A stretch of DNA of 14,452 nt, taken from positions 1 to 14,452 of the forward strand of contig JAFGKQ010000016.1 in assembly GCA_016928495.1 (NCBI GenBank), given 5' to 3'. This stretch comes from Candidatus Fermentibacterales bacterium (GTDB taxonomy: Bacteria; Fermentibacterota; Fermentibacteria; Fermentibacterales; JAFGKQ01). The position numbers and the translations under genes are program-made. The notes below the pieces were generated by a model, which saw nothing but the letters and a program-made list of their open reading frames with translations, was not told the DNA's origin and made no database searches. Positions within the stretch are counted from its first letter, which is position 1. Each line of letters opens with the position of its first letter. Of this stretch, positions 1-6,402 are shown piece after piece.

Positions 1-614
1 ACGTACTCCATCTCGTTGATGTACTCGAGCGGCCGGCCGCCGCAGGTCACCTGCACGCGCTCCGCGAGCGCGAAGGTCCGCGGGTCCCTGAAGTAGAGGT
101 AGCTGGTTCCGTCGCTCATTATCAGGCTCTCACCGTCCGAGCAGATGCCCCAGCCCTCCGTCTCGTACTCCAGCTCTCCGATCCTCTCGAGGCTCTCCGG
201 ATCGTAGAGCAGCACGACGTGCTCCTTCCAGGTCAGCTGGTAGATGGTGTCCCCGTGAAGGCAGCAACCCTCACCGAACAGGGAAGGGTCGAGCCGGACG
301 GAACGCAGCAGCTCTCCGGTCGAGTGGTCGAGCACCCGGAGCATGGAGGAACCGTAGTTGCCGGTGCTCTCGAACAGCAGTCCATCGAGGAAGAAGAGTC
401 CCTGAGTGAAGCTCCCGGTGTCGTGCGGAAGGCTGCCGGTCACCGAGATCTCCAGAGTCTCTACGGGCGGTGCGGCCGGCAACCGATCCGGTTCCCTCCC
501 GGTACCGCAGGCCAGGGCCAGGCAGACGAGGAACAGGGGCGCGAGAAACAGGCGGATGCCCGGCATCCCGAGGCTTCCGGCGACGTGATTGTTCGCTGAC
601 ATGGGACAACTCAT
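1..614 (-). CDS. Glutaminyl-peptide cyclotransferase, exported (partial, C-terminus outside window)
   Basis: The plant/bacterial-type glutamine cyclotransferase family is a beta-propeller that converts N-terminal Gln of peptides to pyroglutamate. 204 residues are visible. Family landmarks appear in order: FTQGL (69-73), ESTGNYG (82-88), FGEG (113-116), QLTWKE (126-131), EGWG (153-156), MSDG (166-169) and INEMEY (199-204), which is the family's LNELEY element. The reading frame runs off the left edge, so roughly the last quarter to third is missing. The N-terminus (about 18-36) is a hydrophobic export signal. A Cys at 36 follows Leu-Ala, so this could be a lipoprotein, but the lipobox is poor. 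I chose the ATG at 614 because GGCGGAG lies 8 bases before it; the ATG at 602 is the alternative. It diverges from the DMT permease with a 72-base gap. Family assignment is firm; signal type is not. Confidence 0.9.
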   Translation of the reverse strand, partial: MSCPMSANNHVAGSLGMPGIRLFLAPLFLVCLALACGTGREPDRLPAAPPVETLEISVTGSLPHDTGSFTQGLFFLDGLLFESTGNYGSSMLRVLDHSTGELLRSVRLDPSLFGEGCCLHGDTIYQLTWKEHVVLLYDPESLERIGELEYETEGWGICSDGESLIMSDGTSYLYFRDPRTFALAERVQVTCGGRPLEYINEMEY

Positions 615-674
615 AGTAGCAACTCCGCCCGGGTGCCAGATGGGCTGCGACTGACACCGGGAAGCGGGATCACG

Positions 675-680
675 AAAGGG
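675..680 (+). promoter_or_regulatory. Shine-Dalgarno AAAGGG deciding a GTG start
   Basis: AAAGGG sits 6 bases before the GTG at 687 and decides the start of the DMT permease. The in-frame ATG at 633 has no such site and would leave only 18 bases to the divergent neighbour. The same AAAGGG-6-GTG arrangement occurs before the Mut7-C gene at 11112-11105. Confidence 0.55.
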
Positions 681-686
681 CGAAGC

Positions 687-1631
687 GTGACTGATCGGAT
701 TCCGGTCGGCTCCGGAGAGAGAAGAAGGGGCGCGGCTGTCAGGCTCGGGCTCGCTACGATGGTCTGGGGCTCTACCTTCGTGGTCGTCAAGCTGGCGCTG
801 ACATCCGTGTCGCCCGTGCTGCTGGTTGCACTGCGGTTCGCAGCCGCTGCGGCAGCCACGCTTTTCTACATCATCCTGCTCCGGAAGCGACGTCCGGGGA
901 GGACCGACGATGCCGGGACCCTGTTCTCTTCCGCCCTGATAGCGCCGTCCATTCTCCTCGGGCTCGCTCTGTCCGGAGGATACGTCTTCCAGACATTCGG
1001 CCTGCTGACGACCGGTCCCGGCAAGTGCGCCTTCATCACCGCCCTCTACCTCGTCTTCACCCCCTTCTTCAGCTGGCTGGTGAACCGGAAGAGGGTCTCG
1101 GTGCTCCAGACGGTCTCGCTGGTCATCGCGATGTGCGGCGTCTACCTGCTGGCGAGTCCTCGCGGGGCAGTGAGCGCAGGTGACCTCTACAGCCTGGCAG
1201 GAGCTCTCTGCTGGGCCATTCACCTGGCTCTCATAGACCGCTTCTCGAGGAGAGGAACCGAGGAGGCGCTGACCTTCCTGCAGCTTCTCGTGGTGCTCAT
1301 CGCCTCCACACTGGTCTTCCTCGCCATCGAGCGGCCCCATGCAGGCCTGGGTCTCTCCACTCCCTGGCCGCTGCTGGGGATCCTCTACCTGGGCATACCG
1401 GCCACCACTCTCGTGGTCCTCGTGCAGATGCGCTGGCAGCCCCATCTGGGAGCCACGAGCGCGGCGCTGATCTATATCGGCGAGACGGTAGTCGCTTCGA
1501 TAGGGGGGGTATTGGTCTTCGGGGAGAGGCTGGGGCTGCAGGGCTACCTGGGCTGTGCCCTGATCCTCTTCTCCGTCTTCATGGTCGCATCGCGCCCTGC
1601 TCGCTTCGCGAGGCCCCGCAGGGCGGGGTGA
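687..1631 (+). CDS. EamA/DMT-superfamily transporter (RhaT/YdcZ-like permease)
   Basis: Inner-membrane permease of the drug/metabolite transporter superfamily. It has two tandem EamA repeats and about ten hydrophobic segments in 314 residues, typical of the family. The first repeat opens with a WGSTFVVVK element, the EamA WGxxF/K signature in TM1. The second carries GALCWAIHLALIDR, and the last helices include ALIYIGETVVASIGG followed by a Gly-Glu-Arg loop (VFGERL), the usual EamA ending. The substrate cannot be read from sequence; members export amino acids, nucleobases or metabolites. I chose GTG 687 (AAAGGG 6 bases upstream) over ATG 633, which would add 18 non-conserved residues. A G7 run lies inside the gene at 1503-1509. 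A hairpin follows 2 bases after the stop. Confidence 0.88.
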   Translation: MTDRIPVGSGERRRGAAVRLGLATMVWGSTFVVVKLALTSVSPVLLVALRFAAAAAATLFYIILLRKRRPGRTDDAGTLFSSALIAPSILLGLALSGGYVFQTFGLLTTGPGKCAFITALYLVFTPFFSWLVNRKRVSVLQTVSLVIAMCGVYLLASPRGAVSAGDLYSLAGALCWAIHLALIDRFSRRGTEEALTFLQLLVVLIASTLVFLAIERPHAGLGLSTPWPLLGILYLGIPATTLVVLVQMRWQPHLGATSAALIYIGETVVASIGGVLVFGERLGLQGYLGCALILFSVFMVASRPARFARPRRAG

Positions 1632-1633
1632 GC

Positions 1634-1653
1634 CGAGGGCTGCCCGGCCCTCG
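1634..1653 (+). terminator. Hairpin after the DMT gene, possible terminator
   Basis: CGAGGGC (1634-1640) pairs perfectly with GCCCTCG (1647-1653) around a 6-base loop, starting 2 bases after the permease stop. There is no T-run after it, so intrinsic termination is uncertain. Its 3' arm overlaps the first of two CTCGCGAGC repeats ahead of the ferritin gene. Confidence 0.4.
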
Positions 1654-1684
1654 CGAGCACGGGCTTGCGGCTGGTCTCGCGAGC
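1650..1684 (+). repeat. Paired CTCGCGAGC repeats around the ferritin -35 region
   Basis: CTCGCGAGC occurs at 1650-1658 and again at 1676-1684, 26 bases apart start to start. The 8-base core CTCGCGAG is itself a palindrome. One copy lies just upstream of the putative -35 and the other inside the -35/-10 spacer. That placement fits operator half-sites or a double operator. The identity of any regulator is unknown. Confidence 0.35.
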
Positions 1685-1693
1685 GCGTACTAT
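1665..1693 (+). promoter_or_regulatory. Putative sigma70-type promoter for the ferritin-like gene
   Basis: TTGCGG (1665-1670) and TACTAT (1688-1693) are separated by exactly 17 bases. Matches to consensus are 3/6 and 4/6. Transcription would start near 1700, giving a leader of about 50 bases to the ATG at 1750. Confidence 0.35.
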
Positions 1694-1749
1694 GGGGTGG
1701 TCACTGGGCCGTTCCGGCCGGTACTCAACCAGACACGACGGGAGGATCC

Positions 1750-2250
1750 ATGGGAACCAGAGGAAGAGAGATCGTCGGCGGCAAGGCTGACGAGCTGATC
1801 GCCCTGCTCAACAAGGCGCTGGCCGACGAGTGGTTGGCCTACTACCAGTACTGGGTCGGGTCGAAGGTAGTCATGGGCCCCATGAAGGAGGCGGCGATAA
1901 CGGAGCTTCTCGAGCACGCGGCAGACGAGCTCCGCCACGCCGAGATGGTCTGCTCGAGGATAATCCAGCTCGGGGGGACCCCGGTGCTCAGCCCCAAGGC
2001 CTGGTACGAGCACACCAACTGCGGCTACGACTCGCCGGAGGATCCCTACATAGAGAGCATCCTCAAGCAGAACATCAAGGGCGAGCAGTGCGCGATCGAG
2101 GTCTACAACAAGCTCGCTCTCCTCAGCCGCGAGAGCGACATCATCACGCACAACATGGTCCTTCAGATCCTCTCGGACGAGGTGGAGCACGAGGACGACC
2201 TCCAGTCGCTGCTCGAGGACTACGAGGTGATGCTCCAGAGGAGGGGCTAG
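1750..2250 (+). CDS. Dps-like / bacterioferritin-like diiron ferritin
   Basis: A ferritin-like four-helix protein of 166 residues, expected to oxidise and store iron, or detoxify peroxide, in the cytoplasm. The diiron ligand set is complete by eye: E27; E60 and H63 (ELRHAE); E112 (GEQ); E144 and H147 (EVEHED). Two cysteines, C91 and C114, bracket the segment before and at the third ligand helix. That resembles the paired cysteines of Dps-like (DPSL, 'thioferritin') proteins rather than classical haem bacterioferritin. No obvious haem-ligating Met at the Bfr position was identified. GGAGG at 1741-1745 precedes the ATG. The gene is monocistronic and converges on the MFS gene with a 23-base gap. 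DPSL versus Bfr subfamily is inference. Confidence 0.85.
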   Translation: MGTRGREIVGGKADELIALLNKALADEWLAYYQYWVGSKVVMGPMKEAAITELLEHAADELRHAEMVCSRIIQLGGTPVLSPKAWYEHTNCGYDSPEDPYIESILKQNIKGEQCAIEVYNKLALLSRESDIITHNMVLQILSDEVEHEDDLQSLLEDYEVMLQRRG

Positions 2251-2273
2251 AAGGCTCCGGACCTTGCCGGGTA

Positions 2274-3617
2274 CTACTGCGCTCTGATGTCTGCCGGGGG
2301 AACCGGCACGGCTCTGGTCAGCTTCCTCATGGCGCCGAAGCGGAGGTCGCTCCTCCTCGCGAACAGCAAGCCTGCCAGGACGCAGCAGCTACCCCCGAAC
2401 AGCAGCATGGCAGGGGCGGAAATGAAGCTGGCGACACAGCCCGCGAGCAGGCTACCGAACGGCATTATGCCCATGACCGCCATGGTGTAGAGGCCCATCA
2501 GCCTGCCTCTGGTGGAGTCGTGCACGATGGACTGGAGCACGGTGTTGCACGAGGCCATGAGCAGCATCATCCCGAAGCCCGTGGGCACCAGTAGCACCAG
2601 GGAGAGGGGGAGACTCCGGGAGAGAGCGAACAGGAAGGTCCCCGATCCCAGCAGGATAGCGCCCAGCGGTATGAGCTTCCATACATGCACGGGATGGCTC
2701 CTGGATGCCACGAAGAGCGCGCCCGAGAGCGCTCCGACACCCATGGCGCCCATCAGGAATCCGAGCGTGTCGGGCCCCCCCTTCAGTATGGCTCCCGCGA
2801 AGACGGGCATCAGGACGATGAACGGGAACCCGACAAGGCTGATGAAGGAGAGCAGCAGCAGCACGGCGCGTATGGCAGGGTCCCTGAAGGCGTAGCGGAA
2901 GCCGTTGGCCACTCTCTCCATGAAGCTTCCCTCCAGGACGGAGCGCTGCTCGTCCCTGGCAGCAGGATCGAGCCTCATGGCCAGCAGCGCCCATATCACG
3001 GCCAGGAACGTGACCGAGTTGATGAGAAAGGCCCAGCCCTCGCCCACTGCGGCAACCAGGAGGCCCGCGATCGACGGGCCGACGAGCCGGGCCGAGTTGA
3101 AGGATGCCGAGTTGAGCGCGATCGCTCCCGCGAGGTCCTCCTTCCTCCTGACGACCTGGTAGACCAGGGACTGCCGCGCGGGAGCCTCGAAAGCGAAGAT
3201 GGTCCCGAGGGTGAAAGCCAGGACGACTGCGAGGAAGACCGTTATGACGCCCGAGAGCACGAGCCAGGCCAGGACCGCCGCCTGGATCATCGCCAGCACC
3301 TCGCAGAAGACCATGATCCTCTTGCGGTCGAACCTGTCGGCCAGGACACCTGTGAGTGGCAGCAGCAGCAGCGATGGGATCTGTCCAGAGAAGCCGACCA
3401 GGCCAAGGACGAAGGCCGAGTTGGTCAGCCTGTACATCAGCCATCCCATGGCTACGCGCTGCATCCAGGTGCCGATCAGAGAGACGCTCTGACCGGCGAA
3501 GTAGAGCCTGTAATTGGGGTAGGAGAGCGCCCTGAAGAGGAACCTCAGCCTGCCCGCACGGGCCGTCGGCGCACCGGGTCTGGGCGATTCCGGCGCCGCA
3601 CTGCGGGTCCCGGTCAT
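2274..3617 (-). CDS. MFS transporter, MFS_3 (EntS-like) family
   Basis: Major facilitator of 447 residues with about 12 hydrophobic helices after a basic, Pro-rich cytoplasmic N-terminus (1-30). The MFS motif A loop between TM2 and TM3 is clear at 90-100 (GVLADRFDRKR). The segment NYRLYFAGQSVSLIGTWMQ (36-54) is characteristic of the MFS_3 group, which includes enterobactin-exporter EntS-like and putative drug-efflux proteins. FEAPARQSLV and LNSASFNSARLVGPSIAG are further group landmarks. Substrate is unknown. The ATG at 3617 overlaps the hldD stop as ATGA, so translation is probably coupled. An in-frame ATG at 3650 would add 11 residues inside hldD and is less likely. A C7 run (G7 on the coding strand) lies at 2775-2781. 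Confidence 0.88.
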   Translation of the reverse strand: MTGTRSAAPESPRPGAPTARAGRLRFLFRALSYPNYRLYFAGQSVSLIGTWMQRVAMGWLMYRLTNSAFVLGLVGFSGQIPSLLLLPLTGVLADRFDRKRIMVFCEVLAMIQAAVLAWLVLSGVITVFLAVVLAFTLGTIFAFEAPARQSLVYQVVRRKEDLAGAIALNSASFNSARLVGPSIAGLLVAAVGEGWAFLINSVTFLAVIWALLAMRLDPAARDEQRSVLEGSFMERVANGFRYAFRDPAIRAVLLLLSFISLVGFPFIVLMPVFAGAILKGGPDTLGFLMGAMGVGALSGALFVASRSHPVHVWKLIPLGAILLGSGTFLFALSRSLPLSLVLLVPTGFGMMLLMASCNTVLQSIVHDSTRGRLMGLYTMAVMGIMPFGSLLAGCVASFISAPAMLLFGGSCCVLAGLLFARRSDLRFGAMRKLTRAVPVPPADIRAQ

Positions 3618-4576
3618 GATGCGCCGGTCTGTCTCCAGTTCTCGACGCACTCCCGGACGCCTTCCTCCAGCGGGGTGAAGGGCTCGCGGTAGAGCTTCCC
3701 GAGGCGTGTCAGATCGGCCTCCGTGAAGCTCTGGTAGCGGCCGCTGAGCCTCTCGTCGAACGGGACGTACTCCAGGCGGCCCCTGCCCAGGCTCCGGATG
3801 AGGGCCTGCGCGAGATCGTTGAAACTGCGGCTGGCTCCGGTGCCGAGGTTGAAGACGCCCCTGACGGGGCTCCTCGAGTCGAGAGCGAAGTGGAGGTTCG
3901 CCTTCACCACGTCTTCCACGTAGACGAAGTCCCGTCGCTGCTCTCCGTCGTCGTAGCCCCCGGTTCCGGTGAAGAGGCGGCCCACGCCTTCATCGACCAT
4001 CTGGCGGTACAGCCTGTAGACCATGGAGGCCATGCGGCCCTTGTGGCGCTCCCTCTGTCCGTAGACGTTGAAGTACCTCAGGCCGACGAGCGTCGCGGGT
4101 GCATCCTCGAGCCTGGTCCTGACGTGCTGGTCGAGCACGAGCTTGGAATAGCCGTAGACGTTCACGGGGCGCTCGTTCTCCGGATCCTCGGAGAAGCTCC
4201 TGCTGTTGCCGTAGACGGCTCCGCTCGAGGCGTAGACGAAGGGCACGGCCAGGTCCATGGCGAAGCAGAGCAGCTCGCGGGACCAGGTGTAGTTGTTCTC
4301 CATCATGTACCTGCCATCGGTCTCCATGGTGTCCGTGCAGGCGCCCTGATGGAGTATGGCGTCGATGCTGTCGGTCCTCCTGAGCGTTCCGGCGCAGACC
4401 GAGTCGATGAACTCGGTCCGGTCCATGTAGTCGGATATCACGCAGTCGCTCAGGTTCTCGAACTTCTCGCTCTCCATGAGGTCGTCGACCACGAGGATGT
4501 CGGTGATGCCCCTCTGGTTGAGAGCCTTGACGATATGGCTGCCGATGAAGCCCGACCCGCCGGTGACTATTATCAT
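3614..4576 (-). CDS. hldD: ADP-L-glycero-D-manno-heptose 6-epimerase
   Basis: Epimerises ADP-D-glycero-beta-D-manno-heptose to the L-glycero form, the last step in making the heptose donor for LPS inner core; it is cytoplasmic and NADP-dependent. 320 residues against about 310 in E. coli. It begins directly with the Rossmann strand MIIVTGGSGFIG (G6, G9, G12). S117/S118 lie in the YASSG element, the YxxxK pair is Y141/K145 in NVYGYSK, and the second catalytic Lys of HldD is K179 in RERHKGRMAS. GRYQSFTEADLT near the C-terminus is also HldD-specific. The ATG at 4576 is preceded by GGAAAGG 9 bases away; the ATG at 4645 would add 23 non-conserved residues. First gene of a coupled pair with the MFS transporter. 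Evidence of an LPS-bearing outer membrane. Confidence 0.95.
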   Translation of the reverse strand: MIIVTGGSGFIGSHIVKALNQRGITDILVVDDLMESEKFENLSDCVISDYMDRTEFIDSVCAGTLRRTDSIDAILHQGACTDTMETDGRYMMENNYTWSRELLCFAMDLAVPFVYASSGAVYGNSRSFSEDPENERPVNVYGYSKLVLDQHVRTRLEDAPATLVGLRYFNVYGQRERHKGRMASMVYRLYRQMVDEGVGRLFTGTGGYDDGEQRRDFVYVEDVVKANLHFALDSRSPVRGVFNLGTGASRSFNDLAQALIRSLGRGRLEYVPFDERLSGRYQSFTEADLTRLGKLYREPFTPLEEGVRECVENWRQTGAS

Positions 4577-4623
4577 CCCGATAGACCTTTCCGATTCTCT
4601 CCGCCCGGGGCTCCCGGTTGCAG

Positions 4624-4653
4624 ACTTTACCTCAAAGCCGGCCACGTTGCCAA
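4624..4653 (-). promoter_or_regulatory. Putative promoter for hldD-MFS
   Basis: Read on the minus strand, TTGGCA (4653-4648, 5/6 match to the -35 consensus) is followed after 18 bases by TAAAGT (4629-4624, 4/6). It lies about 50 bases before the hldD start. Confidence 0.4.
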
Positions 4654-4685
4654 CACCGGCCCGCCCTCCTGGCGGCTCCCTCTTG

Positions 4686-4715
4686 TTGCGGTCCGCCTGG
4701 GAGTCGGCCTATCTT
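4686..4715 (+). promoter_or_regulatory. Putative promoter for the 3-TM/DUF1028/GH85 operon
   Basis: TTGCGG (4686-4691) and TATCTT (4710-4715, 4/6) are separated by 18 bases, using the same -35 hexamer as the ferritin promoter candidate. It sits back-to-back with the hldD promoter. The predicted start of transcription falls at or next to an ATG at 4723. Confidence 0.3.
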
Positions 4716-4804
4716 TCTGGTCATGACGATTCCGGAAGACCATGGTTCCGGCCATCCGAGAGAGGTGAGCTCATCAACGAGTCTGGCGCGAGGACTTCGG
4801 GCAC

Positions 4805-4824
4805 AAGGAGGATCTATCCTCCTT
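4805..4824. repeat. Inverted repeat (9-base arms) upstream of the secreted-enzyme operon
   Basis: AAGGAGGAT (4805-4813) and ATCCTCCTT (4816-4824) are perfect inverted copies separated only by CT. The left arm contains a full consensus Shine-Dalgarno (AAGGAGG), yet no start codon lies at working distance; the nearest gene start is 38 bases beyond the repeat. It could be a DNA operator dyad or an RNA hairpin in the leader. No U-run follows, so it is unlikely to be a terminator. Confidence 0.5.
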
Positions 4825-4862
4825 CGCGAGGGAAGCGGACGGGAGGACCCGTTCACGGGGCC

Positions 4863-5261
4863 ATGAATCTGGCCGGCGGCATGGTCCTGTTCGCTCTCTT
4901 CTGCATCGTGCTCGTTCTGCTCGCGAAGTGCCTGGCCGGCGACCACCAGAGGTTCAGCGGGTTCGACACCAGGCTCCTCTGGGTGCCTGCCGGGGCCGGG
5001 CTCGCATGGGCCCTGGTGGCCATCACCTCCCGGAAGGCCAACAGGACCCTGGCCCTTGCCGTCATGCTGCTCTCCGTCGTCCTGGCGGCGGCAGTCGCTG
5101 TCCTGGACCACTATAACGTGGTGATCACCTACGGGAAGTGGCTGGAGAGAGGATGCCCGGACGAGTGGAGCAGGGCAGCCTCTCCCGCGCCTCAGCCCGA
5201 GCAGGGCGAGGCACTGCTGCCCGATCCCGCCAGGGGCATCGACATCATCAAACGGTTGTAG
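4863..5261 (+). CDS. Small membrane protein, three predicted TM helices, unknown function
   Basis: 132 residues that I do not recognise. Three hydrophobic segments are visible: about 3-25 (AGGMVLFALFCIVLVLLAK), 38-56 (LLWVPAGAGLAWALVAI) and 62-83. A hydrophilic C-terminal tail of about 45 residues, rich in Pro/Ala/Glu, follows and contains one Cys in RGCPDEW. The ATG at 4863 is the only in-frame start close to the first helix; its ribosome site is weak (GGGG a few bases upstream), with GGGAGG further away. It is the first gene of a tight plus-strand run: 18 bases to the DUF1028 gene, then 10 bases to GH85. A role alongside those exported enzymes is only inference from position. Confidence 0.65.
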   Translation: MNLAGGMVLFALFCIVLVLLAKCLAGDHQRFSGFDTRLLWVPAGAGLAWALVAITSRKANRTLALAVMLLSVVLAAAVAVLDHYNVVITYGKWLERGCPDEWSRAASPAPQPEQGEALLPDPARGIDIIKRL

Positions 5262-5279
5262 AGAAAGGCTGGACCACGG

Positions 5280-6392
5280 ATGCACTCATACTCCCGCTCC
5301 GGATGCGCCGGGTCGGAAGGCCGTCGTGGGGCCGTCCGTACCGCGGTGCTCGCCTCGATCGCTCTGCTTGCTGCTCCCGCATGCCTGGCACACAACTCCG
5401 GGGACGAGCTTCTCGCCTCCACCTTCTCCATCGTGGCCATCGACCCGGAGACGGGAGAGCTCGGCATCGCGGTAGCTTCGAAGGTGCTGGCCGTGGGCCA
5501 CGTCGTCCCCTGGATCGAGCCGGGCGTCGGGGCCATTGCCACTCAGGCGCTGGCGAACCCTGACTACGGCTCTCTCGGCCTGGACCTGCTCCGGGATGGC
5601 CTCTCCCCGCAGGATGCGCTGGACTCACTGCTCTCGATCGACCCCGGAAGTGATTCCCGGCAGGTGGGCGTCGTCTCGGCCTCGGGAGAGGTGGCCGCTT
5701 TCACGGGTTCCGGGACCCTCGCCTGGTCCGGTCACAGGATGGGCGAGGCCTTCACCTGTCAGGGCAACATCCTGGTCGGCGAAGAGGTGCTGCTTGCCAT
5801 GGAGGAGGCCTTCCTGTCGGCGGAAGGCCCCCTTGCCTCCAGGCTGCTGGCCGCGCTGATCGCCGGGGACGACGCGGGTGGCGACAGCAGGGGCAGGCAG
5901 TCTGCGGCGCTCCTGGTCGTGCGCGAGCGCGGCGGCTACCTCGGCTCCACGGACAGGCTGGTCGACCTGAGGGTAGATGACAGCGAGGAACCGGTGACCG
6001 AGCTGGCGAGGCTCTACGACCTCTGGGCGCCCTACTTCATGCTCCAGGCCTATCTCGACTCCGAGGGCGAGGCGGAGCAGCGATACGCCTTCGAGATCCT
6101 CGAGCGTGCTCTCGCCCGGGAGGGTGAGGATCCCCAGCTACTGAACGCCATGGCCTGGTACCTGGCCGAGAGGGGGCTGGAGCCCGGGCGCGCCCTCGAG
6201 CTGGCCCTGCGGGCGCACGAGCTGGCCCCGGAGGACGCCAACATAATGGACACCGTGGCTCAGGCCTTCTTCTCTGCCGGGCAGTTCGCCGAAGCCGTGG
6301 AATGGGAGAGAAGGGCACTCGAGATAGAGCCCGGCAACTCCTTCTTCCAGGAGCAGCTCCAGAGATTCCTGTCCACCATCGGGCCGCAGTAG
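5280..6392 (+). CDS. Exported DUF1028 (Ntn-hydrolase-like) protein with C-terminal TPRs
   Basis: DUF1028 proteins adopt an Ntn-hydrolase-type fold; their substrates are not established. The domain spans about 47-235 of 370 residues. Its landmarks are STFSIVAIDPETGELGIAVAS (from 47), VVPWIEPGVGAIATQA (75-90), NPDYGSLGLDLL, QGNILVG (161-167), GGDSRGRQSAALLVV (200-214) and DRLVDLRVDD (225-234). It is preceded by an export signal (hydrophobic 20-37, likely cut near CLA/HNS). After the domain, about 265-365 is helical with TPR-like repeats (NAMAWYLAERGLEPGRALEL, DTVAQAFFSAGQFAEAVEW). The basic N-terminus before the signal is longer than usual, so a later start is possible, but no better-placed start codon with a ribosome site was found. 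It lies between the 3-TM gene and GH85 with gaps of 18 and 10 bases, so probably one transcript. Confidence 0.85.
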   Translation: MHSYSRSGCAGSEGRRGAVRTAVLASIALLAAPACLAHNSGDELLASTFSIVAIDPETGELGIAVASKVLAVGHVVPWIEPGVGAIATQALANPDYGSLGLDLLRDGLSPQDALDSLLSIDPGSDSRQVGVVSASGEVAAFTGSGTLAWSGHRMGEAFTCQGNILVGEEVLLAMEEAFLSAEGPLASRLLAALIAGDDAGGDSRGRQSAALLVVRERGGYLGSTDRLVDLRVDDSEEPVTELARLYDLWAPYFMLQAYLDSEGEAEQRYAFEILERALAREGEDPQLLNAMAWYLAERGLEPGRALELALRAHELAPEDANIMDTVAQAFFSAGQFAEAVEWERRALEIEPGNSFFQEQLQRFLSTIGPQ

Positions 6393-6402
6393 GCCGGCGG
6401 TC

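Noticed and set aside
633-686. ATG at 633 as start of the DMT permease
   Set aside because: No ribosome site, only 18 bases from the divergent gene start, and the added 18 residues are hydrophilic and not part of the EamA fold.
615-686. Divergent promoter pair between the cyclotransferase and DMT genes
   Set aside because: I could not find -35/-10 pairs with sensible spacing in these 72 bases on either strand.
2251-2273. Short hairpin-like CCGG...CCGG between the ferritin and MFS stops as a bidirectional terminator
   Set aside because: Only a 4-base stem and no U-run on either strand.
2849-3372. CAG/AGC triplet runs in the MFS gene (near 2853 and 3360)
   Set aside because: They encode leucine stretches in transmembrane helices; four or fewer units, not a tandem-repeat locus.
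4577-4645. Upstream in-frame ATG for hldD (23 extra residues)
   Set aside because: HldD starts directly with the Rossmann MIIVTGG strand; the extension covers the promoter candidate and lacks a ribosome site.
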